This document shows, piece after piece, positions 1-7,552 of a stretch of DNA of 63,842 nt. The notes beneath the pieces were generated by a model, which was given only the letters and a program-made list of their open reading frames with translations, was not told the DNA's origin and did not search any database. Numbering within the stretch: the first letter of the stretch is position 1; every line of letters begins with the position of its first letter. The translations under genes and the position numbers were made by a program. Source of the stretch: UMGS1889 sp900556055 (GTDB lineage: Bacteria; Bacillota; Clostridia; Oscillospirales; Ruminococcaceae); assembly GCA_902463265.1 (NCBI GenBank), contig CABQEV010000011.1:1-63842 (forward strand), read 5' to 3'.

Positions 1-130
1 CGCTTTTTATTTTCCGTCCGCATCTGTTGTATTCGTTCTCCGCAGACGTTGCCGACCCTACATAATCACAGTCAGGCTTCGGACAGTCAAAACAGCTTAT
101 CGGCGGCTTACAAACAAATCTCTCTTCCAT
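1..130 (-). CDS. Partial small Cys-rich phage protein
   Basis: The gene starts with ATG at 130 and runs off the left edge, so only 43 codons are visible. The visible part contains a CFDCPKPDC cluster that could bind zinc. A GAGGT ribosome site lies about 7 nt upstream, inside the last codons of the preceding gene (139-663), so the two are probably translationally coupled. Function unknown; it belongs to the minus-strand early operon of the Mu-like prophage. Confidence 0.55.
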   Translation of the reverse strand, partial: MEERFVCKPPISCFDCPKPDCDYVGSATSAENEYNRCGRKIKS

Positions 131-138
131 GACAAACC

Positions 139-663
139 TCACAGCTTTGGTGTGTTCTTCAGCGCAAAGCTGTCAAACATATCAAGATCATAAGAGTGAT
201 CCGCACCGCCCGAGGCCCTCGTACTGCTTGTACTTGTACTGTAATTCCCCTCAAGCACCTTGAGCATATTGCCCGGCTCTATCAGCCAGTCAAAATTAGC
301 CGTCCAGTTTCGGCTGTTTTCGCCGCAAAGAAAAGGCGTTTCGACAGCCGTTTTAAACAGTGTCCGGAAGTCCTCGATCGTGTACCCGTCCGCAAACCTT
401 GACTTAATGCGCCTGCGCCGTGCATCGGATACCTTGATGACCTTCGGCAGCCGCAGCGAACAGATGTCATTGTACATATCAATGACCTCGTGATACGGCA
501 CACTCTTCACCGCATCAGCCTTCTTCCGCTGCTTGACAATAGCCTCGCCAAGCTCCGCCGCAGACCGCAGTACCTCTCTGATGAGCACCCGTTCTTCGGT
601 GTATGTGCTGTAATCCGCCTCGGATAATCGCCTTGCTTCCTGAGCAAAGTCCTCCATGTTCAT
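139..663 (-). CDS. Phage replisome-organizer-like protein, C-terminal domain type
   Basis: 174 aa. The C-terminal 100 residues have the pattern common at the end of Firmicute phage replication-initiation proteins: a 'VIDMYNDICSLRLPKV' start, a basic RRRRIKSRF stretch, then 'TANFDWLIEPGNMLKVLEGNY' spread over the last third. The N-terminal 60 residues are helical and charged and not recognised. It is the most downstream complete early gene visible here, separated from the next upstream gene (771-1070) by an intrinsic terminator hairpin at 706-741. The family link is from memory of the C-terminal signature; a role in helicase loading for phage replication is inference. Confidence 0.5.
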   Translation of the reverse strand: MNMEDFAQEARRLSEADYSTYTEERVLIREVLRSAAELGEAIVKQRKKADAVKSVPYHEVIDMYNDICSLRLPKVIKVSDARRRRIKSRFADGYTIEDFRTLFKTAVETPFLCGENSRNWTANFDWLIEPGNMLKVLEGNYSTSTSSTRASGGADHSYDLDMFDSFALKNTPKL

Positions 664-705
664 TATTTCATCTCCTTATCCTGTAAAAATCTGATTTCTT
701 TGCAA

Positions 706-741
706 AAAAGGCAGGTAAAAAGCCTGTTTTGCCTGCCTTTT
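706..741 (-). terminator. Intrinsic terminator or attenuator inside the phage early operon
   Basis: A 10-bp stem, AAAAGGCAGG at 706-715 and CCTGCCTTTT at 732-741, is followed on the minus strand by a T run. It sits between two co-directional genes, so it may limit expression of the replication gene unless antitermination occurs. Confidence 0.6.
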
Positions 742-770
742 GCAATACCGTTAAAACGCTGATAAAACAC

Positions 771-1070
771 TCATGAAATAGTAAACTTCATGCAGCTTGT
801 GGGAGTAAGATACATCTTGTATGTATCAGGATTTCCCGCCTTAAATGACGTGGTATCAAATCGCTCCGACTCCACTTTTTTGTATCTTACAGTAAATACA
901 TCAGCAAGCATTTCTTCAAGACCAAACTCAGTCATAGTTGACTTGATCTCATTCTTAGCCTCATCAGCCTCAGCTTCAAGCTGCTTGATAAGCTGCTCAT
1001 GTTCCTTTATTGAGCGTACAAGCTCTGTCATGCGTTCCATGTTGATTTTCTTCTTCGATTTCTTTGCCAT
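771..1070 (-). CDS. Coiled-coil phage early protein of unknown function
   Basis: 99 aa. A lysine-rich start (MAKKSKKKI) is followed by a coiled coil over residues 15-50 with heptad-like EHEQLIKQLEAEADEAK, then a conserved-looking tail (FTVRYKKVESERFDT). Small coiled-coil proteins of this build are common between the transposase and replication genes of phages, but I do not recognise a named family. GGAG lies 9 nt before ATG. A 66-bp sequence that recurs at 5546-5611 lies directly upstream of the ribosome site. Confidence 0.5.
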   Translation of the reverse strand: MAKKSKKKINMERMTELVRSIKEHEQLIKQLEAEADEAKNEIKSTMTEFGLEEMLADVFTVRYKKVESERFDTTSFKAGNPDTYKMYLTPTSCMKFTIS

Positions 1071-1093
1071 AACTATATACTCCTTTCATCATC

Positions 1094-1159
1094 GACCTGC
1101 CATCATCAGCGCAGGTAGGTCATCTCCTGCGGATGGGCGCATCAGCACCCGTTTCGGCT
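1094..1159 (-). repeat. 66-bp phage repeat, copy A (micro-peptide coding)
   Basis: Matches 5546-5611 at 61 of 66 positions. Read on the minus strand it encodes MRPSAGDDLPALMMAG, here ending GR followed by two stops just before the ribosome site of the 771-1070 gene. The frame is open back to the TAG stop of the 1158-1361 gene and is in phase with it. Confidence 0.7.
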
Positions 1160-1361
1160 ATTCCTGATCGTGCAGGTAATCAAGCCCCGCAATCAGCTGA
1201 TCCTTAAAGCTCTCATAGCTCTGATCCCCGAAGTCAGCCGCCCATATATCCAAAAGGACTGTGCAGGCTACTTTAAGATCACTGTGCATATCCACTATTT
1301 CGCCGTTATCCATAACTCCGGTAACAACACGACCGCCGTTATCGCTTATTCTGATATTCAT
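1158..1361 (-). CDS. Small phage protein of unknown function
   Basis: 67 aa, acidic, starting MNIRISDNGGRVVTG. GGAGG lies 8 nt before the ATG. No motif recognised. It is followed in phase, after a single TAG, by the frame encoding the repeated PSAGDDLPALMMAG micro-peptide. Early-operon membership is supported by strand and spacing (3 nt after the 1365 stop). Confidence 0.5.
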   Translation of the reverse strand: MNIRISDNGGRVVTGVMDNGEIVDMHSDLKVACTVLLDIWAADFGDQSYESFKDQLIAGLDYLHDQE

Positions 1362-1364
1362 TTT

Positions 1365-1691
1365 TTATCCCTCCGTTTTTGTTGTAAGTGCCTGAAACTT
1401 CACATCTGTAAGCGATTTAAAATCATTACAGCCATTACCCACAAAAAATACATCTCCCAAAAGCTGTATGTAAAAGCCCCACCTTTTGCAGATGTCGCTT
1501 GCCGCCGTGTTGACCTCCCGCTTCTTAATCGCTCCCTCCTCATCGCAGACAACACAAACTCCGCCGCCAATATACACAGCCTCTATGTATCCGCCGACAA
1601 CGGACTGCATAGCCCCAAGCGTGTGAGGTATGTCCGTGTCAGCGATTTTCCCGTCTGCCGTGACCTTAAGGATCCTGAGATTTTCAATCAT
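1365..1691 (-). CDS. DUF3846-like phage protein
   Basis: 108 aa from ATG 1691. The N-terminal half has 'LGAMQSVVGGYIEAVY', then 'VCVVCDEEGAIKKREVN', and near the end 'LGDVFFVGNG', the layout I associate with DUF3846, a small domain common in phages and integrative elements of Firmicutes. I chose 1691 rather than the open frame back to 1742 because GGAGG precedes it and because it overlaps the end of the 1684-1911 gene, suggesting coupling. Biochemical role unknown. Confidence 0.55.
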   Translation of the reverse strand: MIENLRILKVTADGKIADTDIPHTLGAMQSVVGGYIEAVYIGGGVCVVCDEEGAIKKREVNTAASDICKRWGFYIQLLGDVFFVGNGCNDFKSLTDVKFQALTTKTEG

Positions 1692-1911
1692 CGTCGTCGC
1701 CCTCCTCACTGTCCTTGACAGGTAAAACCCCCGAAGCCGCAAGGCTTAAAAACGCCGCCGCCAGTATCAGGCACATAAGTATCACCGTCATAACAGTAGC
1801 CCCGATCACCTCGGTCACAGCTATCATAAATCCAAAAATGATTATCATAAGGCAGGCGATAGCCAAAAAAGCAGCTTTCATAATTCTTATCTCAGCTCTT
1901 AATTTTTTCAT
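1684..1911 (-). CDS. Small membrane protein, two hydrophobic segments
   Basis: 75 aa: a basic start MKKLRAEIRIMK, two membrane spans at about residues 12-33 and 38-60, then an acidic tail ending GDDDD. GAGGGG precedes ATG by 6 nt. It overlaps the start of the next gene. Family not recognised; small membrane proteins in Mu-like early operons often have unknown host-interaction roles. Confidence 0.5.
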   Translation of the reverse strand: MKKLRAEIRIMKAAFLAIACLMIIIFGFMIAVTEVIGATVMTVILMCLILAAAFLSLAASGVLPVKDSEEGDDDD

Positions 1912-1920
1912 ATTGACCCC

Positions 1921-2097
1921 TCATTTCTTCATCAAACGTATTTTAAAATTCTGCTTGTACTTGTGTTCAAGCAGGTAAAATCTATCCGTTTCCTTTAACA
2001 CCAGCCAGTCGGAAGGGAGATACGGTCTCCCGTCCGCATTCCGTCCGTATTTCCGTATCTCAGCCCGCTGCCGACCGTTCGGCTTTATGCCCCGCAT
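1921..2097 (-). CDS. 58-aa phage protein overlapping the muB stop
   Basis: A short gene starting ATG at 2097 within the TGATG overlap with the end of muB, so translation is probably coupled. It is basic and contains 'GRPYLPSDWLVLKETDRFY', a compact sequence that looks like real protein rather than chance. It ends at 1921, directly before the ribosome site of the membrane protein gene. Function unknown. Confidence 0.5.
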   Translation of the reverse strand: MRGIKPNGRQRAEIRKYGRNADGRPYLPSDWLVLKETDRFYLLEHKYKQNFKIRLMKK

Positions 2098-3251
2098 CAG
2101 GCTGCTTCCTCTTTCAGACGCTTGAGCACCGCATTAATGTTCTTAATGTCAACCTCCGATGCCTTAGCCCAGCCAACAAGCCCGTCAAGACTGTCATCTC
2201 CGCTGTCCTTGGCATTGCTGTATAACCTCACCGCCGCTCTTGTTCCTTCGTTCGGAGTCTGAGCGATAGCGAAAAGGAACTTCAGCTCCGCCGTCCTGTT
2301 GTCAGCCGCAAGCTCGGGAAAGAGCAAACACATATCCTTGTAAGTCGTATCTGATACCGTGTACCTCGGTCTGACTATCGCCCTGTTTTTGATCTGAGCG
2401 GATCTCTCCGCTGTACGTCCCTCGAAAATATCACGGAATGAGTGATTTCCGATAAATACAATGCCGAGCGTTTCTCCCTTGCGGGAAAATATGTCGCTGA
2501 ATGTCCTGAGCATATCGACCGATCTGAGCCTGAGAAGCTGAGCTTCGTCAACAATTATCACCATTCCGTCATGCAGACGGCTCAGGACCGCCCGCTTCAG
2601 CGCAGAAGGCTTTATTCCCACTCCCGCACCAAGCTCCTCCGCAAGCAGTGCCATGACCGCATTCACGGACCCGTCAAGAGGTGTCGGCGTTATAACAACA
2701 GCCTTTTCGGGATTTTTTGCAAGGTAATGCTCAATAGCTTTGGTTTTTCCGATCCCTGCATCACCCGTGATGATGCCGCAGCCGCCCTTGATCTGTACCG
2801 CCCTGATCGCCTCATATACGCTCTCGGATATTCCCGTAGGCGCATAATCAACTTCCTTATGTACCTGCGCCTGACTTTCTTTTATTGAAAAATACGCATT
2901 CAGATCATCGAATTTTCCATTAACATTTCCGCTGTACGTACCATTTCTGAGCCTTGACAGCACCGCAGAAGATAACCCGATAAGTCTTGCAGCATTGTTC
3001 AGACTGCCGCCCTTCGTCCCCGCTATCAGCCTGTCTACCTGACGGAGCAGCTCCGCCTGCTCGGGCTCATACTCAGCATATATCTGCTCCCGCTTTTCGA
3101 TAGCCTGCGCAGCCTTTTCCGCGTACTTGGCTTCACCCGCAAGAGCCTTCGCCATGTCCGCTTCAGACTGCATTCCGAGGATCTTCCAAGCCTCGCCGCC
3201 GATCTCTTCGCAAAGCTCGCCGTATCTTTCCTGTAAATTCATATGTACCAT
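2097..3251 (-). CDS. MuB-like transposition ATPase (target-capture AAA protein)
   Basis: 384 aa. MuB-type ATPases bind target DNA, stimulate the MuA transposase and give target immunity. Visible order: helical N-terminus, a helix-turn-helix around residues 90-110 (NNAARLIGLSSAVLSRLRNG), Walker A GDAGIGKTK near 167, Walker B VIIVDEAQLL near 238, sensor-like IGNHSFRD around 270, and a helical C-terminal domain. It lies 6 nt downstream of the transposase gene, as muA-muB in Mu-like phages. A Tn7-TnsC-like element is the alternative, but the neighbouring repressor and phage early genes favour a transposable phage. Confidence 0.85.
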   Translation of the reverse strand: MVHMNLQERYGELCEEIGGEAWKILGMQSEADMAKALAGEAKYAEKAAQAIEKREQIYAEYEPEQAELLRQVDRLIAGTKGGSLNNAARLIGLSSAVLSRLRNGTYSGNVNGKFDDLNAYFSIKESQAQVHKEVDYAPTGISESVYEAIRAVQIKGGCGIITGDAGIGKTKAIEHYLAKNPEKAVVITPTPLDGSVNAVMALLAEELGAGVGIKPSALKRAVLSRLHDGMVIIVDEAQLLRLRSVDMLRTFSDIFSRKGETLGIVFIGNHSFRDIFEGRTAERSAQIKNRAIVRPRYTVSDTTYKDMCLLFPELAADNRTAELKFLFAIAQTPNEGTRAAVRLYSNAKDSGDDSLDGLVGWAKASEVDIKNINAVLKRLKEEAA

Positions 3252-3257
3252 CCTTCC

Positions 3258-5267
3258 TTATCCGGTTCTTGTAAGATTGTCGTTCATCGCTTTCATTGCC
3301 GCAAACTTCACGGATACAATATTTTCCCTTCCGGGGTTTTCCGCATTGACCTCGGGAGCTGTGATCGGGTGGATCACAGCAGGACGCTGTACGCTGTAAG
3401 TTTTCATGCCATTTTCAGCCGCAATGATCCTTGCCTTAAGTACATCAATGCGCTCATCGGACGTATACTCCTCAACAGCTCGGCGGATGAATTTCTGCGT
3501 CCGACGCTGACTAGCAAGTGCTTCGGCAAGCTTGTCTCTGCCCTCGGCACTGTCGCCGACATTGTAATCAACATTGAGATATTCCGCTGATTCATACGTC
3601 CAGAGATAAGCATCAGTTTCCTTGTCATAGATCCTGACCTTGGTGTAATCGGCAGGATCATACTTGATGTATACCTCCTTGCCGATGTGCAGCGCAGTTT
3701 CGTCATTCTTGTACCAGACACGCTTCCCGCCAATGTCAAGAAATACACCGTTCCTTTTGATCTTCTGGAAACGTGATACTCTGTTGAGCAGTATCGCTAG
3801 ATCATCATCGGACGCGTCACGAAATACAAATCCCGGAGCATTGACTCTCCTGTTCCAAACGTCCTGCCTGCTCATGCCCCTGAATTCACGCTCTTTGCCG
3901 CCGTAAGGAGCAGCGTTGTAACCGCCGTCTATGAGCAGCTCCAGCAGATCATGTATCTCCTGATCGGTCGGCAGCCGCTTTTCCTTGACACGCTGATTCA
4001 AGCCGTCAATATGCTTTCTCTCCGCAGGCGTTCCGCCGCAGTATCCTTCGGTAGCCTTCGAGATAAATTCCTTGAATGTAAAAAAGTATCTCTCAATAGG
4101 CTTTGCCTTTGCATTTTTGACCAGAGCGTTTATCATCGTTATGCCCAAGCCTGCAAGGATCGTCGGGGGATCATCTCCCGCATTCCAGTCCGCCTTCTTT
4201 CGGTGACCTCTGCCGCCGATGTCGTGTGTCAGGAATTCAGAACCGTTATCCATGTAAAAACCGAACGGAAGTCCGTAGCCCCTCATAGCAGCCGCCCTGA
4301 TCGCAAGCAGCGTAGACTGCGAGCATGGATTATCCCCAAGGAACCAGCCGACTATAACACCGCTCTTGGCGTCCATAAACGCCGTAAGCGTAAGCCTGTG
4401 TACCTGACCTTCTTCCGATACGCTCAGTATATCAAGCGTGTGGTTATCTGCGATCCAGATCTCATTGACATCAAGATCAGCATATTCTCGGTCTATGTAC
4501 TCAACATACTTGTCAAAGCATTCCTTCTTGCCGTTTCGGCAGAAATCAATGACGCACATCGGTATCTCCGACTTGATCCTCCGATCAAAGCTTCTGCACG
4601 ACGGTATGTCCGCCTTCTCGGGCAGGTTTTCACAAAGCCAGTTTTTGAGATCTCGGTACGATGCCGCAACCTTCGGCTGTGACGGTACAAGCCATAGCCG
4701 TGTAAACAGCTTCCAGACTTCCTCGTCAATTCCGCTTTTGCCCTTGTTCCAGCCTCCGCGCCCGTCTGTAAGTCCCTCAAGATCATTTTCAGCCCATGCT
4801 TTATACTTTCTGTACAAAATATCGGGACTTATACTGATCCCCGGATGTTCAAGGCGCATCTTTCCGCAGTAATCTCTGTCAGCCTCGACCTTGGATTTAA
4901 ACTGTGATCTCATGCCCTTCCATTCACGGATTATCTCGCTCCACAGTGCGATCTCCGCACGTTCGGCGGCAGTAAAGCTGTCCAGACTTCGCTTGACCTT
5001 GACCGTTTCCGAGCCGTTTCCGACAGCATTTTCAGCCGTTTCTTTGCGCTCTGGCTGTAATCCCATCTCCGCCGCCCTGTCCTTGTAATACCTGTTACGC
5101 AGATTTTCGGGGATAGCAGCTACGGGGATAAGGTACTTAGGACGATTCTTTTCGTTCATGACCGTCTCAGCTTCCAGCTTGCCGTCCTTGATAGCTTTTT
5201 GTATTCCTTGAATACTGACGCCCCGCAGCTCCGCATATTCACTGACCGATAAATATTCGGCGTTCAA
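3258..5267 (-). CDS. Mu-like DDE transposase (MuA family)
   Basis: 669 aa. It catalyses strand transfer of the phage genome. Visible: an N-terminal winged-helix/HTH DNA-binding start (LSVSEYAELRGVSIQGIQKAI), a second helical domain to about residue 200, and an rve integrase core with acidic residues in WIADNH (about 273), YMDNGSEF (about 341) and the E of KPIERYF (about 391), then a Mu-type beta-barrel C-terminal region. The start is TTG at 5267: GGAGG lies 9 nt upstream and no ATG is well placed. Downstream muB is 6 nt away. An 18-bp palindrome and a + strand promoter lie just upstream (5297-5325). Confidence 0.88.
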   Translation of the reverse strand: MNAEYLSVSEYAELRGVSIQGIQKAIKDGKLEAETVMNEKNRPKYLIPVAAIPENLRNRYYKDRAAEMGLQPERKETAENAVGNGSETVKVKRSLDSFTAAERAEIALWSEIIREWKGMRSQFKSKVEADRDYCGKMRLEHPGISISPDILYRKYKAWAENDLEGLTDGRGGWNKGKSGIDEEVWKLFTRLWLVPSQPKVAASYRDLKNWLCENLPEKADIPSCRSFDRRIKSEIPMCVIDFCRNGKKECFDKYVEYIDREYADLDVNEIWIADNHTLDILSVSEEGQVHRLTLTAFMDAKSGVIVGWFLGDNPCSQSTLLAIRAAAMRGYGLPFGFYMDNGSEFLTHDIGGRGHRKKADWNAGDDPPTILAGLGITMINALVKNAKAKPIERYFFTFKEFISKATEGYCGGTPAERKHIDGLNQRVKEKRLPTDQEIHDLLELLIDGGYNAAPYGGKEREFRGMSRQDVWNRRVNAPGFVFRDASDDDLAILLNRVSRFQKIKRNGVFLDIGGKRVWYKNDETALHIGKEVYIKYDPADYTKVRIYDKETDAYLWTYESAEYLNVDYNVGDSAEGRDKLAEALASQRRTQKFIRRAVEEYTSDERIDVLKARIIAAENGMKTYSVQRPAVIHPITAPEVNAENPGRENIVSVKFAAMKAMNDNLTRTG

Positions 5268-5296
5268 ATATTAACACCTCCCCGAAAAATCCAATG

Positions 5297-5325
5297 TTGA
5301 CAAATGGAAACATTTGTGCTAAAAT
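5297..5325 (+). promoter_or_regulatory. Sigma-A-like promoter facing against the early operon, with an operator palindrome
   Basis: TTGACA at 5297-5302 and TAAAAT at 5320-5325 with 17-bp spacing point rightward, antisense to the 5327-5527 gene. The dyad ACAAATG-GAAA-CATTTGT (5300-5317) overlaps the -35 and spacer. It could drive an antisense RNA or be a control point for muAB expression. Confidence 0.45.
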
Positions 5326-5326
5326 T

Positions 5327-5527
5327 CTATTTAGAGCTTGTACAGGTGACCTCAACGGTCTTTAGAAACTCCGCAGTTTCGAGAATTATCGAAAGAACGG
5401 TAGCAGCGTTCTTTCGAGCCTGAGCAGGCTCTATTTTTATGTCCTCACAAGCGGACATTTCGCAAAGATGCTCCGCCTGCTCCAGCGCAAGCACAAGCCC
5501 CTTCGCTTTGTATTCTTCCCATGTCAT
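5327..5527 (-). CDS. Small phage early protein
   Basis: 66 aa from ATG 5527 (AGGAAG 8 nt upstream). Helical, begins MTWEEYKAKGLVLALEQ; no family recognised. It precedes muA by about 60 nt. The 66-bp phage repeat copy B lies upstream, overlapping the ribosome-site region. Confidence 0.45.
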   Translation of the reverse strand: MTWEEYKAKGLVLALEQAEHLCEMSACEDIKIEPAQARKNAATVLSIILETAEFLKTVEVTCTSSK

Positions 5528-5545
5528 TATTATCACTTCCTTTTT

Positions 5546-5611
5546 GACCTGCCATCATCAGAGCAGGGAGGTCATCTCCTGCTGACGGGCACATCAGCAC
5601 CCGTTTCGGCT
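5546..5611 (-). repeat. 66-bp phage repeat, copy B (micro-peptide coding)
   Basis: Second copy of the 1094-1159 repeat. It encodes MCPSAGDDLPALMMAG in the corresponding frame, which here runs on (QKGSDNND) across the ribosome site of the 5327-5527 gene. A MITE-like element is inserted right at its outer end (5611). Confidence 0.7.
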
Positions 5612-5718
5612 TATAATAAAAACCATTAGAATTATGGAGAAGAAATCGACACAAAAGCTTTGATATATGTGGTTTTGGGGCGAGAGATTCCCATAATTCA
5701 ATGTGTTTTTAGTATTAT
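5611..5718 (-). mobile_element. MITE-like palindromic element, copy 1 (inside the prophage)
   Basis: About 108 bp with imperfect inverted ends (TTATAATAAAAACCATTAG ... TTTTTAGTATTATA) and the family core, including AAAGCTTTGATATATG. It lies in the opposite orientation to copy 2. One end abuts the 66-bp repeat; the other supplies the TAA stop of the small gene at 5715-5888, so it appears to have inserted into that gene's 3' end. Confidence 0.75.
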
Positions 5719-5888
5719 ACACGTCCGATCTCTGTAATGCAGAGGTCAATGACCTGCTGATCCTTGTAAATGGTTCTCAGTTTTCGCTTCGCCTTTGCGC
5801 TCGCACTGCTTTCGCAGTTTGCCATTACTGTAATGGTGTCGCAAAAAACACCGTCTGCCGTTTCTGCTCTGTACGTTACTTCAAACAT
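5715..5888 (-). CDS. 57-aa phage early protein, stop codon provided by a MITE
   Basis: ATG at 5888 with AAAGGAG 6 nt upstream; the product begins MFEVTYRAETADGVF and ends ITEIGRV. Its TAA (5715-5717) lies in the terminal repeat of the inserted MITE, so the native C-terminus may have been longer. It follows the HTH gene directly. Function unknown. Confidence 0.5.
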   Translation of the reverse strand: MFEVTYRAETADGVFCDTITVMANCESSASAKAKRKLRTIYKDQQVIDLCITEIGRV

Positions 5889-5902
5889 ATGGATCTCCTT
5901 TC

Positions 5903-6118
5903 TTATCCCGTTTTAAGCAGCTTATCCATGGGGCAGTCAAGTGCCTTTGAGATAGCTGCCAGAGTTGTCAGCGACGGCGATCTCATCCCACGCTCAATGT
6001 AACTGAGTGCCGTGGCAGAGATGCCGCACTTTTTCGCAAGATCCTTCTGCATCATATCCTTGTCTTCCCGGAGACAGCGGATATTCTTACCGAGCTCTCT
6101 GCTCTCAAACTGCCCCAT
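5903..6118 (-). CDS. Small XRE-family HTH regulator (Ner/Cro-like position)
   Basis: 71 aa: an almost bare HTH_XRE domain with KNIRCLREDKDMMQKDLAKK followed by CGISATALSYIERG and a helical end. The start ATG 6118 has AAGGAGTG 5 nt upstream; the longer open frame to 6448 is an out-of-phase shadow of the neighbouring gene. In Mu-like phages a Ner-type repressor sits between the repressor and the transposase; position and size fit, so a role in turning down early transcription is inferred. Confidence 0.7.
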   Translation of the reverse strand: MGQFESRELGKNIRCLREDKDMMQKDLAKKCGISATALSYIERGMRSPSLTTLAAISKALDCPMDKLLKTG

Positions 6119-6122
6119 AACA

Positions 6123-6488
6123 TCACTCCTTCTTGATCTCCTTAATATATCGTTCAGCCTTATCAAGCAGCTCAATGACCTGCTCATTCGTAAGGCTTTC
6201 GGGTTCTTCCTCATCGGACCCGTCCGCCGCAAACAGCACCGAGCCGTAAACGTTGATCCCGTCACTGTCATTCTCGGACATGATAGCCGAAGCAACAGCG
6301 TTATGATCCTCCTGCGGAGCATAGGTGCAGTAATCAAAATCCACAAAAGCACATATGCCGTCCTCACGCCATACACAGACCGCTTCGGGAGCACCGATAG
6401 CCTCCGAAAGCTCCTTGATCGACGTGCCGACATCAACATTGCTTGCACTTCCGTCGGCGTCGATTATTACGACCGATATTTTATTCAT
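6123..6488 (-). CDS. Acidic phage protein of unknown function
   Basis: 121 aa, strongly acidic, starting MNKISVVIIDADG, with 'VCVWREDGICAFVDFDY' in the middle and a helical C-terminal third after an EEEPES linker. No family recognised. It precedes the HTH gene by 4 nt and is divergent from 6561-7055. AGGAAG lies upstream of ATG. Confidence 0.5.
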   Translation of the reverse strand: MNKISVVIIDADGSASNVDVGTSIKELSEAIGAPEAVCVWREDGICAFVDFDYCTYAPQEDHNAVASAIMSENDSDGINVYGSVLFAADGSDEEEPESLTNEQVIELLDKAERYIKEIKKE

Positions 6489-6507
6489 AAAAATACTTCC
6501 TTTCGTA

Positions 6508-6536
6508 TTGATTTTCCCTCCCGAATACTGTAAAAT
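6508..6536 (+). promoter_or_regulatory. Promoter for the 6561-7055 gene
   Basis: TTGATT (6508-6513), 17 bp, TAAAAT (6531-6536), then AGGAGG eight nt before ATG 6561. Confidence 0.6.
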
Positions 6537-6560
6537 GTAAATCGGAAGGAGGTGATTGTT

Positions 6561-7055
6561 ATGTCAGAGAAAAATGTAATCTTAACTTTAAAACAACTTG
6601 TATCAGTTTCGGAATACAGTGAAGATATAGCGTATGACTTGAATCTGATTTATCAGGACAGACTGCATCATTTTGGAAAAAATGCTGAGGATTTCGAGCT
6701 CTATAGACTTTTGGAGCATTATAAGGACTTGAACAGGTTTAAAATAACTCCGTCAAATACCAATCGTATATACTTAATAACCGGGATGGAATATATCGTA
6801 GCTGTTTGTCCTAATATTTCAGAAAGTCTCAAAAGGAATATAGTAAGATTTGTTTCAATCGAATTATCAAGGGTTGATGCTCTCCCCATTGACAATATTG
6901 ATCCGAACCTTATAAGTTCACTGTACGTTATGGAATCTGATAAATGTGCATTTGCAGCTGATTTCTATCCGTATATGCTCGGAATACTTACTCATTGTCT
7001 GCGAAACAATACCGTAGTAAGATATTCTTGGGAAGAAGAATGGTTTAACGATTGA
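6561..7055 (+). CDS. Phage or cargo protein of unknown function
   Basis: 164 aa, ATG 6561 after a consensus AGGAGG. Mostly helical; contains 'LLEHYKDLNRFKITPSNTNR' and a Cys in AVCPN. Not recognised. It is the only + strand gene embedded in the minus-strand early region and has its own promoter, with AT-rich codon usage unlike the neighbouring operon. This suggests an accessory (moron-like) gene expressed from the prophage. Its end overlaps the end of 7045-7446 tail to tail. Confidence 0.5.
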   Translation: MSEKNVILTLKQLVSVSEYSEDIAYDLNLIYQDRLHHFGKNAEDFELYRLLEHYKDLNRFKITPSNTNRIYLITGMEYIVAVCPNISESLKRNIVRFVSIELSRVDALPIDNIDPNLISSLYVMESDKCAFAADFYPYMLGILTHCLRNNTVVRYSWEEEWFND

Positions 7056-7446
7056 GTGACTTGCAAAACTCAATAATTTCTGAAATTCGGAGATCCTTTA
7101 TACCCGGTCCGTTTTTTATCATTTTTAAACTTCTGCATAAGGATTCCATAGCACAAACTGCATCTTCCCGACAAACCTTAGAATTTTCCGCCCTGCGTCC
7201 ATTCAAAGACTGTGTAATAAACGGAGTCGGATTTTCGTTTGCGGCAGGTATCTTTTTTACTTGAGCCGAAACGGAAGAATATGTTCTGATTGCATCGTGT
7301 ATACATGATGCTGACACCCTGTGTCCCTTCAAGATCATTTCGGCAAGTGTTCTGTCATATCCTAACAGCCATTTTCTGAATTCATCGGTGTTAAAAACCT
7401 GCTCCGCCTCACTCGGAGCGGGTCTCTTTTTTACTTTAACTTTCAT
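7045..7446 (-). CDS. First minus-strand gene after the repressor switch, unknown
   Basis: 133 aa from ATG 7446 (AGGAGG 7 nt upstream). Basic N-terminus KVKVKKRPAPSEAEQVF, then helical; 'HRVSASCIHDAIRTYSSV' is a possible helix-turn-helix. It is the first gene read from the strong minus-strand promoter at 7553-7581, so it is an early regulatory candidate. Family not recognised. Confidence 0.45.
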   Translation of the reverse strand: MKVKVKKRPAPSEAEQVFNTDEFRKWLLGYDRTLAEMILKGHRVSASCIHDAIRTYSSVSAQVKKIPAANENPTPFITQSLNGRRAENSKVCREDAVCAMESLCRSLKMIKNGPGIKDLRISEIIEFCKSLNR

Positions 7447-7483
7447 AATTGACCTCCTAAAATTCAATTTTTCGTATAGCAGA

Positions 7484-7512
7484 TTGACATTCAGCCGTTA
7501 TTGTGCTACAAT
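7484..7512 (+). promoter_or_regulatory. Repressor promoter
   Basis: TTGACA (7484-7489), 17 bp, TACAAT (7507-7512) pointing toward the repressor gene at 7640. Face to face with the minus-strand early promoter. Confidence 0.6.
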
Positions 7513-7552
7513 AATCGTGGGTTACTATGCCCTTTCAATCAACTACATGTTT

